NCBI GenBank assembly: GCA_038496445.1
Contig: JALMLS010000130.1
Coordinates: 1-64,000, forward strand
Length of the DNA stretch: 64,000 bases
DNA from: Trichosphaerium sp. ATCC 40318
Taxonomy: Eukaryota; Discosea; Flabellinia; Trichosidae
Direction: 5' to 3'
Shown here: positions 22,920 to 34,834 of the stretch, piece by piece
How the letters are laid out: each line of letters opens with the position of its first letter
How positions within the stretch are numbered: the stretch's first letter is position 1
The notes under the pieces: generated by a model
Databases searched by the model: none
Told to the model about the DNA's origin: nothing
Seen by the model: only the letters and a program-made list of their open reading frames with translations
Program-made: the position numbers and the translations under genes

Positions 22920-23870
22920 TTGATGTTGTGGAAGGATTGGGGGGGTTTATGGCGAAAAGGTGGAGGATAATTGTTAAAAACACTGACTAAAGGACCATGT
23001 GAAAAAAAAAAAACCCTTGTACAGAAATGAATAGTACTATAGCGACATTGGTTCTGTTACGCCCCAGCAGCATGACAACAGAATTGGAAGTTTTTGTCGT
23101 CACTATCGCGTTGTGTTGTGCGAAAATTGAATTTCAAACACACTTCGAGTAGGCACGAAAGTTGTTGGGCGAACGCTTACACAGGAAGTTGCTTGAGTTA
23201 TCAGAAAATGTTGCACTTTTCGCATTTTGACATGTTTAGTGGTATGAAATTAGTAGCGTAATAACTCGACTTTTCAGCTTGGCCAAGGCAACAAAAATGC
23301 ACTGTGTGGGTGTTAAACTTACGCAGTCCTGCTCACTATCGCAATACTGTGCTGGAATATGCTGTTGCAAGTATTACAACAGTATATACATCGTATTTTA
23401 AGCCAGAGTAAATTGCCAAAAAGTTTGAGTTTTCTGCCAAAAGTTGACGAGAAGCCATAGGTTATAAATGAGAAATTTATTGAGCCGATAAGCTGGATAA
23501 GTCAAAAAGTCGGTCGGACAGATTTCGCAAATGTTTACTGACTGGCCGTTTATGTACAATCGCTAGCACATGTTCAAAATGTACAGTGAGGTATGCCTGT
23601 ACAACAATAAACATGTGCTTGCTTTCTGTATGCCAAGATTCTCAGCCAGTGACAGGCAAAGGTAGCTCATGTTTATTGTGACCAAATGTTAAAGTAACGG
23701 CTCGAACGGTATGTAGCAAAAACGGAATCGCGGAATGTGCAATGATTCACGACGTTTACCTAAAAAGGCCATTAATTACGCCTGTCAGGTATCAAAAACT
23801 TTGTGTCAAACTGGCTGAATTTCGCCCAATTTCTTTACAATTAAGGCAGTTAACGAAATAAACTACCACT
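22920..23870. other. 951-bp intergenic region between divergent genes
   Basis: No gene found. It separates two divergent starts and must hold both promoters. A 10-bp inverted repeat, AGCACATGTT at 23565-23574 and AACATGTGCT at 23610-23619, encloses a second TGTACA pair. Otherwise unremarkable. Confidence 0.5.
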
Positions 23871-24527
23871 ATGGCCTTATCTCACGGAGCAGTGTCATCT
23901 TCTCGGTGCGTTTTACCTTGTACCAACAAGTTGTGCTCACAGTGCATCTCTAAAGCTCCAAACTCAATATTTTTTTGTAAATCTACTAATACTCTTCATG
24001 CGAGCACTAAAACACCTAAAACAAAAACTTTGCTTTGATCTGTCGATAACTTTGTCAGTTTGCATGAATATGCTTGCGAGTACATTCTAACACTTAAACT
24101 AGCGCAGACGGAGCACCAGAAATCCGTCTACAAATTGAATGTGGTTGGAACCAAGGTTTCAGCGCCAACAAACAATGGAAGGTACGTACACTACAAAAAA
24201 ACCTTGGCAAAGAGTTTGAACTAAATTATTACGCATAGGCTTCTTCCACCTACACAATCACCGTTCCAGACCAAGATCCGTTCCAAGTCGTAATTGACAA
24301 GCTCAGAGAACAAGCCGGTACGTAATTTTAAATATCATCGATAATAAAATAACTCTCAACACCTCCAACTCACCCATTTTAGGCCCAAATGCAAAAGTTG
24401 ATAAGATCTACGGTATTGACAAACACGGTACCAAACACAAGATTGACCCAGCCCAAACAGTTCGGGCGAACGTTGTATTCGCTAGTGGCACTACCTTGTC
24501 ACTTCGCTTTCCAAACATGTTTGGTTA
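23871..24527 (+). CDS. small unrecognised protein, four exons
   Basis: Starts MALSHGAVSSSR (exon 1 ends CG|GTGCG) and continues ADGAPEIRLQIECGWNQGF after ACTAG, then ASSTYTITVPDQDPFQ, then PNAKVDKIYGIDKHG, ending SLRFPNMFG at the TAA 24525-24527. All junctions are in phase and two donors are GTACG. About 130 residues, no signal peptide, no membrane segment. The run TYTITVPDQDPFQVVIDKLR suggests a beta-grasp-like fold, but I recognise no family. It converges tail-to-tail with the F-box gene at 150 bp. Confidence 0.65.
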
Positions 24528-24678
24528 AGCTTATGTAGCGTGTTACGAATACTTTTTAGTGTCTATTGACACCTTGATGTAGCGAATAAAAATTTAAATT
24601 GAACAAATCAATGAACATTTACATTCATCCAACGCGTAGATACCAAGAATACTTGTCAATAAGTGACAGCTATTTATT

Positions 24679-26497
24679 TTAAGACATGTCATAGTCTTCT
24701 TGTGTATCCTCCGGATGTGGTTCGTAGTAATCCAACCGTAGTAGTACATGTGGACACTGAGTCTTAAAGCGCTCTGCACATTGAGTACTTGGTTGAGTTT
24801 GTTTGTCACAGACTAGTGTGATCTCTTGAATTTGTTCGAATGATGTCAATCTATAGGTATTTTAATTGATATCCTTGTACTCTCTTGGCGTACGTGTCAA
24901 CCATTTCGTCAGATATGTAAGTGTTACTAATAGACAGGCGATTCAACCTCGTGTTTTTTTTGGCAATTAGCGCAAGCGCATCAGGTTCAATGTTTGTTTC
25001 CTAAAAGTAACAAGTAAATACTGGTTGTTTTTATAAGTCTTTGATTGCTTAAAACCCCCGTACCTCTAATCCTAGTGACACCAAGTTCGTTAATAGAACA
25101 GCTTGTTCTGTCATATACTTTAGTGGACCTTCTATAGATAAATACGTCAAAGAATCACAAAGCTTGCTAATGTTCTTGTAATTCAGAGAACCCCACGAGC
25201 CTACAGATAATCCTGATATTTCTAAACTCGATAAATGTCCAAGGTCAACTAACATTTCACCCTCCTCGTTCCTAGTTGTCCAAATATGAAGACCCTTAGC
25301 GAGTAATTAAAACCAACAACAAAACTGTTTATGTACCGTTAATGATGTCATCAAACTGAGTTCTTCTGTTGGAATAGTAAAAGGCACTGCAAATTCACCT
25401 GATTGAACAGCAATCACGTCTCCAAAACCAATATCAGGATCAGCAATATGCAATCCAACCAAGTTTGGAAAGTTACTTAAAAATTTATCATAAAATCCTT
25501 CGCCACAAGTTGATAGATCGAGATGATAGTGATTAAGGTACAGTAACCGAAGTGTAGTCATATGTGTTATTTGAGAGTACGCAAAGTTACCACATATAGA
25601 GAGGTTCTCAAGGCATGGTAATACCAACTGCGACAATTCAACATCATCGTACCAAGAGCACAATCCAAGTACTTTTAAGTTCTGTAATTTTCTCAAATTG
25701 TCAAGTTGCACGGTAGTTTGTGATACTCTGAGGTCCAAGAAGAGGTTAGATAGTTGAGTGAGATTGCAAATATGGTCAAGATGATCTATACGGAGGTTTG
25801 TGGAAAGCTGTGTCAAGTTGGATAAGAGGTTGAAGTGCTCAACCAAAAGTGCAGCGCAATGTTCGCTCCGATAAAATTTGAGCGATCTGAGACTCGTCAG
25901 GTTCGATAGCATCATTCCAATCACATTAAAGGCGTCAGGTGATGCTTTTGTACGTATTTGGGCGTTTTCAATACATGTGCAAGAAGTAAGGGTATGCTGT
26001 AGCGCTGCTTCAGCCTTTTTCCCAAAAGTGAACGCGTCATTCTCGTGCCATCCGTCATTTGATCGAACAGTTACGTTAATGGTCTTCAAATTACGTAAGG
26101 ATCGCCTAGGGAGTCTACAGCGTGTGCTTAAAATCAAGTCAATCCGTTTTACGATTTTGTTGACAAGGCGATTCCAGCGGTGTCTAACAATACGATAGCG
26201 GCCAAGGGTTGATGCATTTGGGTATGCAAGTGTCATCTTAAGAATCTCTTCGATTAATTCGTTCGGCAGCGATGAAAATACATCCTCAGATACGACTAGA
26301 AGCTATTTAGGCAAGATTTACGTGTTCAATGTAAATAGAACGGCATTTGTTTCCACAGCTTTACAATTTTGGCCAAGAGGGTAAGAAAGCTGTTTTAGAC
26401 GTAGAGGTAGTATCTATAGTCTATTTTGAATCGTACCTGATGTACTGGGCCTTGTTCGTTGTCGTTTCGCAGGGTTAATGCTCCCAAACGCTGCCAT
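24679..26497 (-). CDS. F-box / leucine-rich-repeat protein
   Basis: Exon 1 starts at 26497 (MAAFGSINPAKRQRTRPSTS). The second exon carries an F-box-like helix, VFSSLPNELIEEILKMTL. The large exon (down to about 25340) holds degenerate leucine-rich repeats such as LSNLTQLSTNLRIDHLDHI, LRKLQNLKVLGLCSW and LPCLENLSICGNFAYSQIT. Further LRR exons follow (LGHLSSLEISGLSVG), and an acidic tail (YEPHPEDTQEDYDMS) ends at 24679. F-box/LRR proteins select substrates for SCF ubiquitin ligases; the LRR target is unknown. Domain call good. Confidence 0.75.
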
Positions 26498-26778
26498 TAG
26501 TATTATGTGAAAATTATGTAACGAGAGTGAGAATGATTGACACTCAAGTACTTTTCGCGTGACAGACTAAAAAAAAGACCGCCAAGTTTGAAAATTAGAA
26601 TGAGAAAAGACTTTGATTTTATCAACTTTAAGTCGCTATACGCTCAATTAGAACACATCCATCCGCATGCCGACTACCTGTTTTGCATTATGTGGTCTAG
26701 CAGAAGCGTCAAAAGGTGGTGTTTAAGCCGTTTTTCTTTTAGTTTATTTTTTACACTAGTCTTCTATTTTTTTTTGAT

Positions 26779-28633
26779 TTATGAAATTGTACAAGTTTTA
26801 TTCAATTGTGTTGGCTTCTCTGGCTCTGTAAACGCCAAAAATACTTCCTTATGACCTTCTTGTTGTGCTATCTCTACAGGTGTTTTACCTTCATTATCTG
26901 TAGAGTACAAAGGAATGCCTGCTGCCATTAAAACCTTTGCAGTTTCTAAAACAAGAAAATTGTCACGTGGGGTTGTTAAAATAGTAGTAAAGATCTTATT
27001 TCGATTGTTTTCGTTTCTGCTTACCTGTTGAGTTATGAAGTGAAACATAATGCATTGCTGTTCTTCCTTTGTTATCTGTTGCGTGTAAATCAACTCTTGG
27101 TTTATTTTTACTATCAAAACCAACCAAGAATGATGCAATATCAGGTGCGTTATGTTGAGATGCTAGCATCAATAAAGTGACACCGTTGTTGTCAGCTTAA
27201 GAATCATTAGAAAGTGAGTAAGCGTAAGCGAATCAACAAAGTAGTTTACCTAGCTGTAATTTTGCGCCACGTTTGATAAGCTCTGTTGTTATTTCTGGAT
27301 GTTTCCTCATTGTAGAATCAAAGATAGGAGTCCTTCCTATGCAAGTTGAGAACGTGTTATGAAGAAAAAAAAGCTGCTTTTTACGAAGAGAGGAAAACAA
27401 TGTTTGGACTATCACCGATTTGTTGGTGTAATTCTAAATTTGATATGTGCTATATTGATTAGTAAAGCTGGGTACCTAGTGTGTTTTTTGTATTTACATC
27501 AGCGCCATGAAACAGTAAAAATCGAACAACTTTAGGGATGCACTTTGTACAAGCAATATGAAGTGGTGTTGTCCCATCTGACGAAGAAGCAATATTGACG
27601 CTAGCGCCTTTCTCCCGAAGGCAAGTGAGTAGAGTTAGATTTCTGTAATCAGCATAGTGTATAGCTAAATTAAACAGTTAAGAGTGTTCATGACTTTGTA
27701 ACTTAATAACACATACCTGTTCGCCCTTTTTTATCTCTGCCATTTACTTTAGCTCCATTATCTAGTTTTAAAAGTTAGAAATATAAAGCGTGAGTACTTG
27801 AACTCGAAGCAAAACATGTGACGTCATTAGACATTTCGAAAAAAAAAAACCAGAAAAGTTCAAAGGTGAACTCTTCACAAAACTTCTCTATACCAATTAG
27901 AAATGTAGTTATTTCCGGGTATGACAAGGCACATGCTCTGTTTGTTGCGTTAGATACTACAATTTAATAATTATTATCAACCTGTGAAGTGGCATCAGAC
28001 CAGTTTCTTCTGCTGCAATATTAACATCTGCACCAGCTATTCAAGTGTTAGTACTGGTTTGATACACGTGATAGTTAGTAATTACCTTTTAATAGTCTCG
28101 CTATTACACTTTTACGATTATACTCTACAGCCCAATGCATTGCCGACCTTTAAAGGAGTGTCAGCTTAAAAAAGTTTTTTGATTGTACCATCCTTTTTGG
28201 CCGTCAACTTGATTTATTTCTTCTTGTGTTAGATTGTCTAGCAATAAGTCGATGATAGCTGAGTCCTAGAGGCTGTTTCAGTAAAAGGCTTTATGAAAGC
28301 AAAATGCTGTAAAATGTTGTATTTTGAGTTGGTTTTTTGATGTGGTTGCTTTTTTCAGCGTTTTGACGAAGTAAAGAACAGTTATGTCAGTTTGTAAGCG
28401 CAAACTGTTTGGAAAATTCGTAGTGTTATCTTGAACGCGTACGCCTTTGATACACGCGTAGTGCAGCGTTGTTTGTTCTGTTTTTGGATCTATCGCAAAT
28501 AAACTACTACCTAATGACATAAATACCCGTGGATGTAGTGTACTCTACCTTCAGAGATAATTTGTCTCAATTCTGCCTCATTTTGAGTCTCAATGTGGTG
28601 CCATAAGCGAGAGCTCATTGTTTCGGTACTCAT
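26779..28633 (-). CDS. ankyrin-repeat protein
   Basis: Starts MSTETMSSRLWHHIETQNEA at 28633. Several exons follow, each holding about one ankyrin repeat: TTLHYACIKG, AMHWAVEYNRKSVIARLLK, a repeat around 27560 (TPLHIACTK-like), MRKHPEITTELIKRGA, TLLMLASQHNAPDIASFL, KGRTAMHYVSLHNS, and YSTDNEGKTPVEIAQQEG. It ends PTQLNKTCTIS at 26779. Roughly eight repeats in all, with no second domain visible, so it is a protein-binding scaffold of unknown partner. Exon phases were checked at only two junctions. Confidence 0.75.
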
Positions 28634-29061
28634 TGATAATGCGAAAGTATTTTAGTGACTCTGGTGTACATTTCAAATTGTTTGGCTTGAGCTGGCCTTA
28701 ACTCAAAACGCATGAAAATTGTAAACTGACACGTGCCAAGTGCAACATTGTGGCTTCAAGAGTTGTAATCTTTTAAACCTTGACACTGATCAAATCTTTG
28801 TGATGGTTTCGTTACAAGGTTTGAGTTTTGAAAGCCAACTAAGACTATGTACACGTGCTAATTATTCTGTTTTTTTTCACCCTTAGCGTATTCTACACTC
28901 ACAGCGCACGCCTCTACGCTCTATAGTTACTACATCTATGTCTACAAACAAGCTACATCTTCTAGCTGCATTGGGACAGTCATACGTAAGAGGACCAGTC
29001 ATGTGACAAGGTGCAACTACACATCTAGTAAAGTGTTAACAATGCCACAAAAAACTAGTAC
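28634..29061. other. spacer between ankyrin and secreted-protein genes
   Basis: No gene supported. It holds the promoter of the ankyrin gene and the 3' end of the next minus-strand gene. Confidence 0.4.
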
Positions 29062-30105
29062 TTACACTTCTTCATCACAACTCGTAAATTCAGTAGATCT
29101 GACACATACTCTATTACTTTCGAAGAAAGATCCTAGAGCAACAAAACGTGGCATATCTGTTGCAAATGGCATCGCTTCAAACGACATCGTTTCAGTGTCA
29201 AAAAGATACACATTTCCTGCGATATTTTCTCCAAAAGCATTTCCACATAAGAATAACAAACGCGTTTCATCGAACTGTGCCAGTCCTATCAGTGTTGTTT
29301 AAAAAGGGAATTTCCTTGCTAAAACCAGAATATGTACCTGTTCCTGATACACATCCTTCAGGAAATTCGACTTGCTGTGTTATAGTACAGTCTCCGCTTT
29401 CAAAGTTAGGGATAATATCTAGCATCAATGATGCGTGGTAGAGTACTCCATCTAATACTTCAACTAAAGGATGTTACATGTTTGTTTTGAAATCACTTAA
29501 GCACATACTCGCAGCAGCGACAAGGCCTTCACATTTTACGGATGTGTCACATGTGACAGGATCTATGATTGCTACTTGATTTTCTGAGTTTATCCCGTAT
29601 AACTCATCAGTTTGCATATCAATCGTGAGCCCGAAATACTCAGAAGATAGAGTACACTGATTTTTCTAGATACAAATCACTTGATTAGGCTTGAAAGATT
29701 AGTTGATGCTTCTTACAATTTCGCAATCGACTGGATCCACAGTGGATAGTGTACGCGATAGCGCTTCCAGAACAGCAACATTCCTATCTGGTAAGAAAGT
29801 AAGGCCATTTGGTGGACGTGTTCCAACACTACAAGCTATAAAAATACATGTTAGTACAAAATGTGTTAAAAACACGTGATTAAGTGTACTTACCCCTTAG
29901 TGTGTTGTTTGGCGCTGTGAACGGGCGGATTTCGAATCCAGAACCAAAAAGCCCAGCTCCTGAAAGTATTTTTCGCTAAGAAGAAAAATATCTTTTTGTA
30001 AGCTGTATAAAACGCACGTGGACCAGTAATAAAGTGGTTTGGTAACTGTCCGTTTATTGTAGCCGTAAATAAACAAAGGCTTATTAAAAGGGCAACCAAC
30101 GTCAT
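29062..30105 (-). CDS. secreted protein, possible beta-propeller
   Basis: Signal peptide MTLVALLISLCLFTATINGQ at 30105. Exons follow: GAGLFGSGFEIRPFTAPNN, TRPPNGLTFLPDRNVAVLEA, NQCTLSSEYFGLTIDMQTDE, YGINSENQVAIIDPVTCD, VEVLDGVLYHASLMLD, and a last exon with LFLCGNAFGENIAGNVYLFD ending TEFTSCDEEV at 29062. Repeated patterns of the type L-Y-G-I-N...V-A-I-I-D-P and N-V-Y-L-F-D-T look like propeller blades. Cysteines and N-glycosylation sites fit an extracellular protein. I recognise no named family. Confidence 0.65.
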
Positions 30106-31143
30106 GATTGACCCAGTTTACGCTTAAAGTGTTGTATATGAGATGATCTGGGCAACTGTATCTGGTAGGGTGATTTAAATTATTAACTTTGTTTGACTTG
30201 TATTGGAATATCTTGGCAATCCATTCCTACAAAGATACATAAGTTATAGGAAGTGGCGAAAGCAGTACTGCCAGTTTAGGGCAATCAAGTTTCCTGAATG
30301 CCGTTAATTTTAATAAGGATAAGAAAATAGTCTTTTACCACCATACCAAAATCAATCTTGAATCATGTCTAATATTGCATACAGGTATCACTCCTTTTAA
30401 GGAAACCATTAGCCATTGTCGACCTTGCCGTAAACGGCTTTTTGATTGAATTACAATACGGAATAACTGCACACTCAAAGAAAAGCTTGAATCGACAATT
30501 TTACTGAAATGCCAACCAAACAACCCTCCCAGACCCATAAAGTGATGCATCAAATTGCTCAAGTGTTGACACCTCTAATACTTTCAAGTTGTTCGCTAAG
30601 TTGTCTGAGGAAATTACATAACATGCCGCGAAGTTTGTTCATATTACTACAATACGTTAGAGTAGATATATATGTTTTTAAAACAGAAGCGATTGATCAC
30701 CTTAAAAAAAGCTGAAAGTCTAAATGTATCAACACAAACAAGATTTCACATAGAGGTGGCCGCAAAAAAAAAGTAAAAATGGTTTGAGTTTTCCCTTATT
30801 TTTCTTAGACAGCTAAAGCCGGTCCTAAAAACTTAAACTGCTAAGAAAAAGCTAGCGGCTATAGCCGTTTAGCGACCACCTCTAATTTCGCACTGTTCTA
30901 TGAAATGTGTACAGCATTCTTTAAACTGCTGACTGAAAGGTGCCACAACCAGCAAAACCAAACTTGTTTATACCTTACTTTATTGTAGTTACGTACATTA
31001 CTTATTTAGATATGACCCAACACAAAAATAATTTCTACATATTTTTACCTAGTGATCCCTTTAGGATACCTTAGATTCATGCCTCCTTGTTTGATCTGTC
31101 AGCTTCGATCCCCTGGATCGTGTAGCTAAGAAGAAACACAGTT
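30106..31143. other. 1-kb gene-poor region with a decayed frame
   Basis: No intact gene. Near 30,350-30,720 the minus strand shows broken coding-like stretches (LKVLEVSTLEQFDASLYG and FECAVIPYCNSIKKPF) separated by stops without plausible splice sites, perhaps a dead LRR-type gene. A short TIR element lies at 30751-30884 (listed separately). Confidence 0.4.
30751..30884. mobile_element. 134-bp MITE-like element
   Basis: TAGAGGTGGCCGC at 30751-30763 is the inverted match, with one mismatch, of GCGACCACCTCTA at 30872-30884. The inside is non-coding. A related end (TAGAGGTGGGCGTTTAACGG) occurs at 62232. No clear target-site duplication is visible, so transposon origin is an inference from the inverted repeats and the related copy. 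Confidence 0.45.
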
Positions 31144-31750
31144 TCAAACGTCATATAATTCTATGCTCACAAGTGTGCCATCAGCGTAATTGCCCTCTGC
31201 TGTCAATCGACCAGTACGCGACCAACATTTATAATCACCTTCCCTCTTGCCTTTTACTAAGTAGTACCGGCAGTACAATTGTCCACTAGGATGCCAGTGT
31301 TTGTACTCTCCTTCAAGTTCATCATTTCTGTACTGACATTGTTGCTGCAATTGACCACTCTGAAACCATGCCATGTACTCTCCTTCTCTTTTGTCGTTAA
31401 TGTAATTAATCTTCTGAAGCAATTTTCCATTTGAGTAATACTCTTTGTACATTCCATGACGTTTTCCATGTATCCAGTAACATTCACTTGACACAGTGTT
31501 ATTCTTCGAATATTTAACCCACTTTCTATGTTTTTCAAGTTCATCATTAAATCTAGTTGTCTTTGCAGTGTGATTTGATAACAACGGCCACTTTATGTAT
31601 GATTCTCTATCTATCTCCATAATTACAAGCTGTAACTCAATTGGTAGGTTTAACAGGTCGCATACATCAGGTTTCGAAGTATTTATCTACTTTTGATTAA
31701 ACAGACGCCAAATAACTTGTAACAGGCACCTTGCGTTTGTTTATGCTCAT
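31144..31750 (-). CDS. F-box-like / MORN-variant repeat protein (short paralogue)
   Basis: Exon 1 (31750-31730, MSINKRK) joins after a GTGCCT donor and an AAAAGTAG acceptor to a long exon. That exon starts with an F-box-like helix, LLNLPIELQLVIMEIDRES, then SYIKWPLLSNHTAK. Five or so MORN-variant repeats follow, each of the form GKREGEYMAWFQSGQLQQQ (G-E-Y-K-x-W-x-x-x-G-Q-L). The same architecture occurs in the larger gene at 34835-36091. Such repeats are common in amoebae, in bacterial YwqK-type proteins and in giant DNA viruses of amoebae. The role is probably protein or lipid binding, possibly as an SCF adaptor; not established. Confidence 0.78.
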
Positions 31751-31948
31751 CTAGTGTCACGATACTTGTAACATCACGTGCTTGGATCTAAAACAACTTA
31801 ACTAGTACCTCGCATTTTTTTCGTAATATCTAGGCGCTTGGGTTTAGGGTAAACAGGTGAAAGGAAGTACAGCATATTTTTGATGTGTGATTTTGTTTAT
31901 TGAATAAATTTTACAATAAACGTGATGTTTTTTAGGCGAATATTGATC

Positions 31949-32397
31949 TCATTCCAATTTGGGTTGGATCTTAGCAAACTCTGCCGACCACATTGCTCTC
32001 TTCATAGCGCTTTCAAAAGCGGCTTTACCTTCATGGCAGTACTTGGCGCATTTTTTGGCAACCTCGTATTGATTGTCTTTCCATGCCGCTCTTACAATAG
32101 CTACAGACAAAACAATAAGCAATGGAATAAAAACAGAATTGTTAAAAAAATAATGATCCTTCAATTCACAAGCTCAGGACCCTTTTCTACACCAAAAAAC
32201 TATTACAAATTGTTTTCTACAAACGTACTATCGCATTGTTTGGCTGAAAGGCTAACTTTTTGTTGAGCAAGAGCTTGCTTGGCAAAGTCCTTTTGTTGTG
32301 CTTTCCAAGCCTTCTTAAAGTGGGTAAGTATGGCTTTAAGGTCAGCAGCGCTTGCTTTCCTCATGCCAGGTTCTATTTTCTTTCCTACGCGTGTCAT
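31949..32397 (-). CDS. small Lys/Ala-rich helical protein
   Basis: Exon 1 starts MTRVGKKIEPGMRKASAADL and ends near SLSAKQCDS. After a short intron (about 32110-32225) a second exon reads AIVRAAWKDNQYEVAKKCAK and ends SAEFAKIQPKLE at 31949. About 105 residues, mostly alpha-helical, basic, with no signal peptide. The two halves resemble each other (FKKAWKAQQKDFAKQAL and VRAAWKDNQYEVAKKC), suggesting an internal duplication. I recognise no family. Confidence 0.6.
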
Positions 32398-32528
32398 GTT
32401 GCTTGAGTTGTTTTATGCTGGTTGTTATGATGAAAATGAAGTTTATTCAATGGACAGAATTCGCGTTGACTTCTCATCTTCTTAAATGTTTACGGTAACG
32501 CATTCTTATCTTTAGAGGTGGTACGCTT

Positions 32529-32843
32529 ATGCACAAATTGAGTCATTGTACTACGTGTTTAAAAAAGGCGGTTCAATTGGAAGTCTTGAAGAGGAAAGCA
32601 GGCTGTGCGGTAATTATCTGAACGAAAAACAATACTGCTGAAAAATATTTAGCGAATTAACTGCCTTCCCGTAGGAAGCTATACTAACAACACATCGCAC
32701 AGAAGGTATGTTCCCTTTATCAATTACTGTTCGGGTCCGCTATATCCATTCACATATTTCACGTGATAAACAACAACAAAATCACGTGAAACTACGGGAC
32801 AGTTCAACGCCAACGTTATGAACTTTTTAGCGAACTACTGTAA
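32529..32843 (+). CDS. possible 50-residue helical protein, three exons
   Basis: Exons 32529-32609, 32675-32705 and 32803-32843 join in phase. They read MHKLSHCTTCLKKAVQLEV, then EAILTTHRTE, then VQRQRYELFSELL and stop. A competing frame of the first exon is also open, so the call is tentative. No family recognised. Confidence 0.33.
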
Positions 32844-33162
32844 GGATGGACCAATAGTGCCACCTTTATGCCCAACAAAAGCTATAAATTTAGGCGTCCA
32901 CCCGAACAGTATAAGTAAATAATTGAGAAAGTAAAACCTACAATGCTGCAACCACAATTTGATATCTATCACAACGAAAATGCCTAGAGCATGTGTACAA
33001 ATTTGCGAGCTTTTGCCTTGGCTGTTTTATTACTGGGGTAATGCTAGGTTAACAGCCACGGTTACTACCTAAAGTACAGATGTAGTAAATATCTATTTGA
33101 AACATGACCACTAAATATGCCACTAGGACGAAGCAAAAACAGTTGTAGTAGATTGGTAGTTT

Positions 33163-33700
33163 TTAATCTTCAGCTGAATCATTCCAAGTTATCCTTCCTA
33201 ACGCATCAGAATATGTTCTTGAAATTCTACAGTTTAGGCCAACATTGATACGTTTGAGTGACTTCATTTGTTTAAAGCTGTAAACAATCCTTTGTAATTC
33301 TACTACAAGAATGAAGATTGAGGTATGCAAAGTTGACCAATTTCTTGATACCTGCATCTGTTACATCACAACAAAAATTTAAGACCTGTTTGTCGTTGAT
33401 CAAAACTGGGATTCAATCGCCTGTTATATAGGTACCAGGAGCAATACAAACTGTAGCATTACCAAGTTGTCTGAGCCACGTTCGTTTGGATTTGCCAGGG
33501 TAAGGCACATTTTTAAGTGCTTTTATCCCTTCAACAGTGATCTTGTTGCAATAACCAAGACATGCTGCGTACACTGCAGAGCCTTTAACGAAGCGTCTGA
33601 TATTATGTTGTAATGGTGTTGCCCAGTGTTGCAATAACGTTACTATTCCTTCGTCTGTAACTGCATAATTTTTGAACATCAGCAAGGCAAGACATGTCGC
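33163..33700 (-). pseudogene. degraded AMN1-type LRR gene
   Basis: Three LRR-like stretches lie on the minus strand: YAVTDEGIVTLLQHWATPL, with LGYCNKITVEGIKALKNV; VTDAGIKKLVNFAYLNLHSC, with SRITKDCLQL; and QMKSLKRINVGLNCRIS. They are typical of cysteine-containing LRRs of F-box/AMN1 proteins. The step from DCLQL to FKQMKSLKR changes frame at a TTTAAAC string with no GT...AG between, and no start exon is clear. It may be a decaying gene or one with sequencing error. Confidence 0.42.
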
Positions 33701-33889
33701 TCACTGAAGAGGTATATACCAAGAACAGGTGTATTATAACAGTAAAACGGTCTTTATGTGATTTGACCTTATGTATTTTAAATAGTAGTAATTTTACCAC
33801 AGGCTTGCAAGGACAGAAAACGATTTCTACCGATAAAGAGTATTGCATTTATTTACACAGCAAACCATCCATCGTGCAATTCGGAGATA

Positions 33890-34487
33890 CTACATTGGTC
33901 CATCCCCTACAGTAATGGTTGGCATACAAGAAGTATCGAAACCGCGTCCGTACCTTGTCCCTCATTTACAGTGATATTAACATGTTGTCCTGATGCACTT
34001 GTAATGATACCGAGAAATCCATATGTGTTAGCATGTTTGCAAGTTGATACCCAAGTGTACACGTTTGTAGCAAAACCTTGACAAAAAATTTCAACATTTT
34101 TAGACATGTTAGACAAGTCGCGTACCATTACAATCTTTCCAATAGTTAAAAGGGTCACGACCATAATAGACGCTAAAAGTCATGTTTGAGGTTATCGATA
34201 CATCGCTTTGAGCAAGTATAATCGTAAATATATACGTCTTTGTTTACGTTAATAAAAATCACGTGATAGTGTTTTAAATAGCGTGCCTTCGTTATTGATG
34301 CCGTATCTATGAACTGGCATGGATTCGTAAAGTTACAAAACACATTGTAACTAAGCACTGACGCGTTTTTAAGGCTCGCCAAGCGATTGTTATGTGTAGT
34401 ACTAAAGGTTGAAATATTTCCAATGAAAATCGCTAAAAAGATCAAGGAGAACGCTAAAATTAGAGAATGAGGTATCGGGTACATCAT
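33890..34487 (-). CDS. secreted or membrane-anchored small protein
   Basis: Starts MMYPIPHSLILAFSLIFLAI, a strong signal or anchor segment. An N-glycosylation-rich region follows (NISTFSTTHNN, NAS, NFTNPC). After a GTAAAC donor the chain continues VYYGRDPFNYWKDCNG, then, after a GTACG donor, FATNVYTWVSTCKHANTYG and HVNITVNEGQG, closing DGPM at 33890. Junctions are in phase. Four cysteines and multiple N-x-S/T sites fit an extracellular protein of about 140 residues. I recognise no family. Confidence 0.58.
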
Positions 34488-34834
34488 CGCAACATTGAAT
34501 GTTCTGTTGAGCACTTAAACAAGAGATTAAGTATTGTTGATACAGAAAACCAACTAGAGATGTCGCTCTTGGTTTCGTTGAGTATACTAGTGCTTAAAGT
34601 ATGTTTGGTAGGTACGCTTCCAATACCGTGTAAGTTCAAGTGAACAGACGTAATTACAATCAATCGGTTGCTGTTTATTAGCCCACTTATGCTGTAGAAG
34701 CATTGTTTCCAATACGCTTGGTTCTAATGGTTCTACAACGGAAAACCGCTACAAGGCACGTGGTACTAATTTCAAACGTGAACGGGTGTTGTGAATACCG
34801 CAAAACCCACTACTAGCGATTTCCAATAGCGTAT
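34488..34834. other. spacer, no gene seen
   Basis: 347 bp between two minus-strand genes. Nothing beyond AT-rich sequence is visible. Confidence 0.4.
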
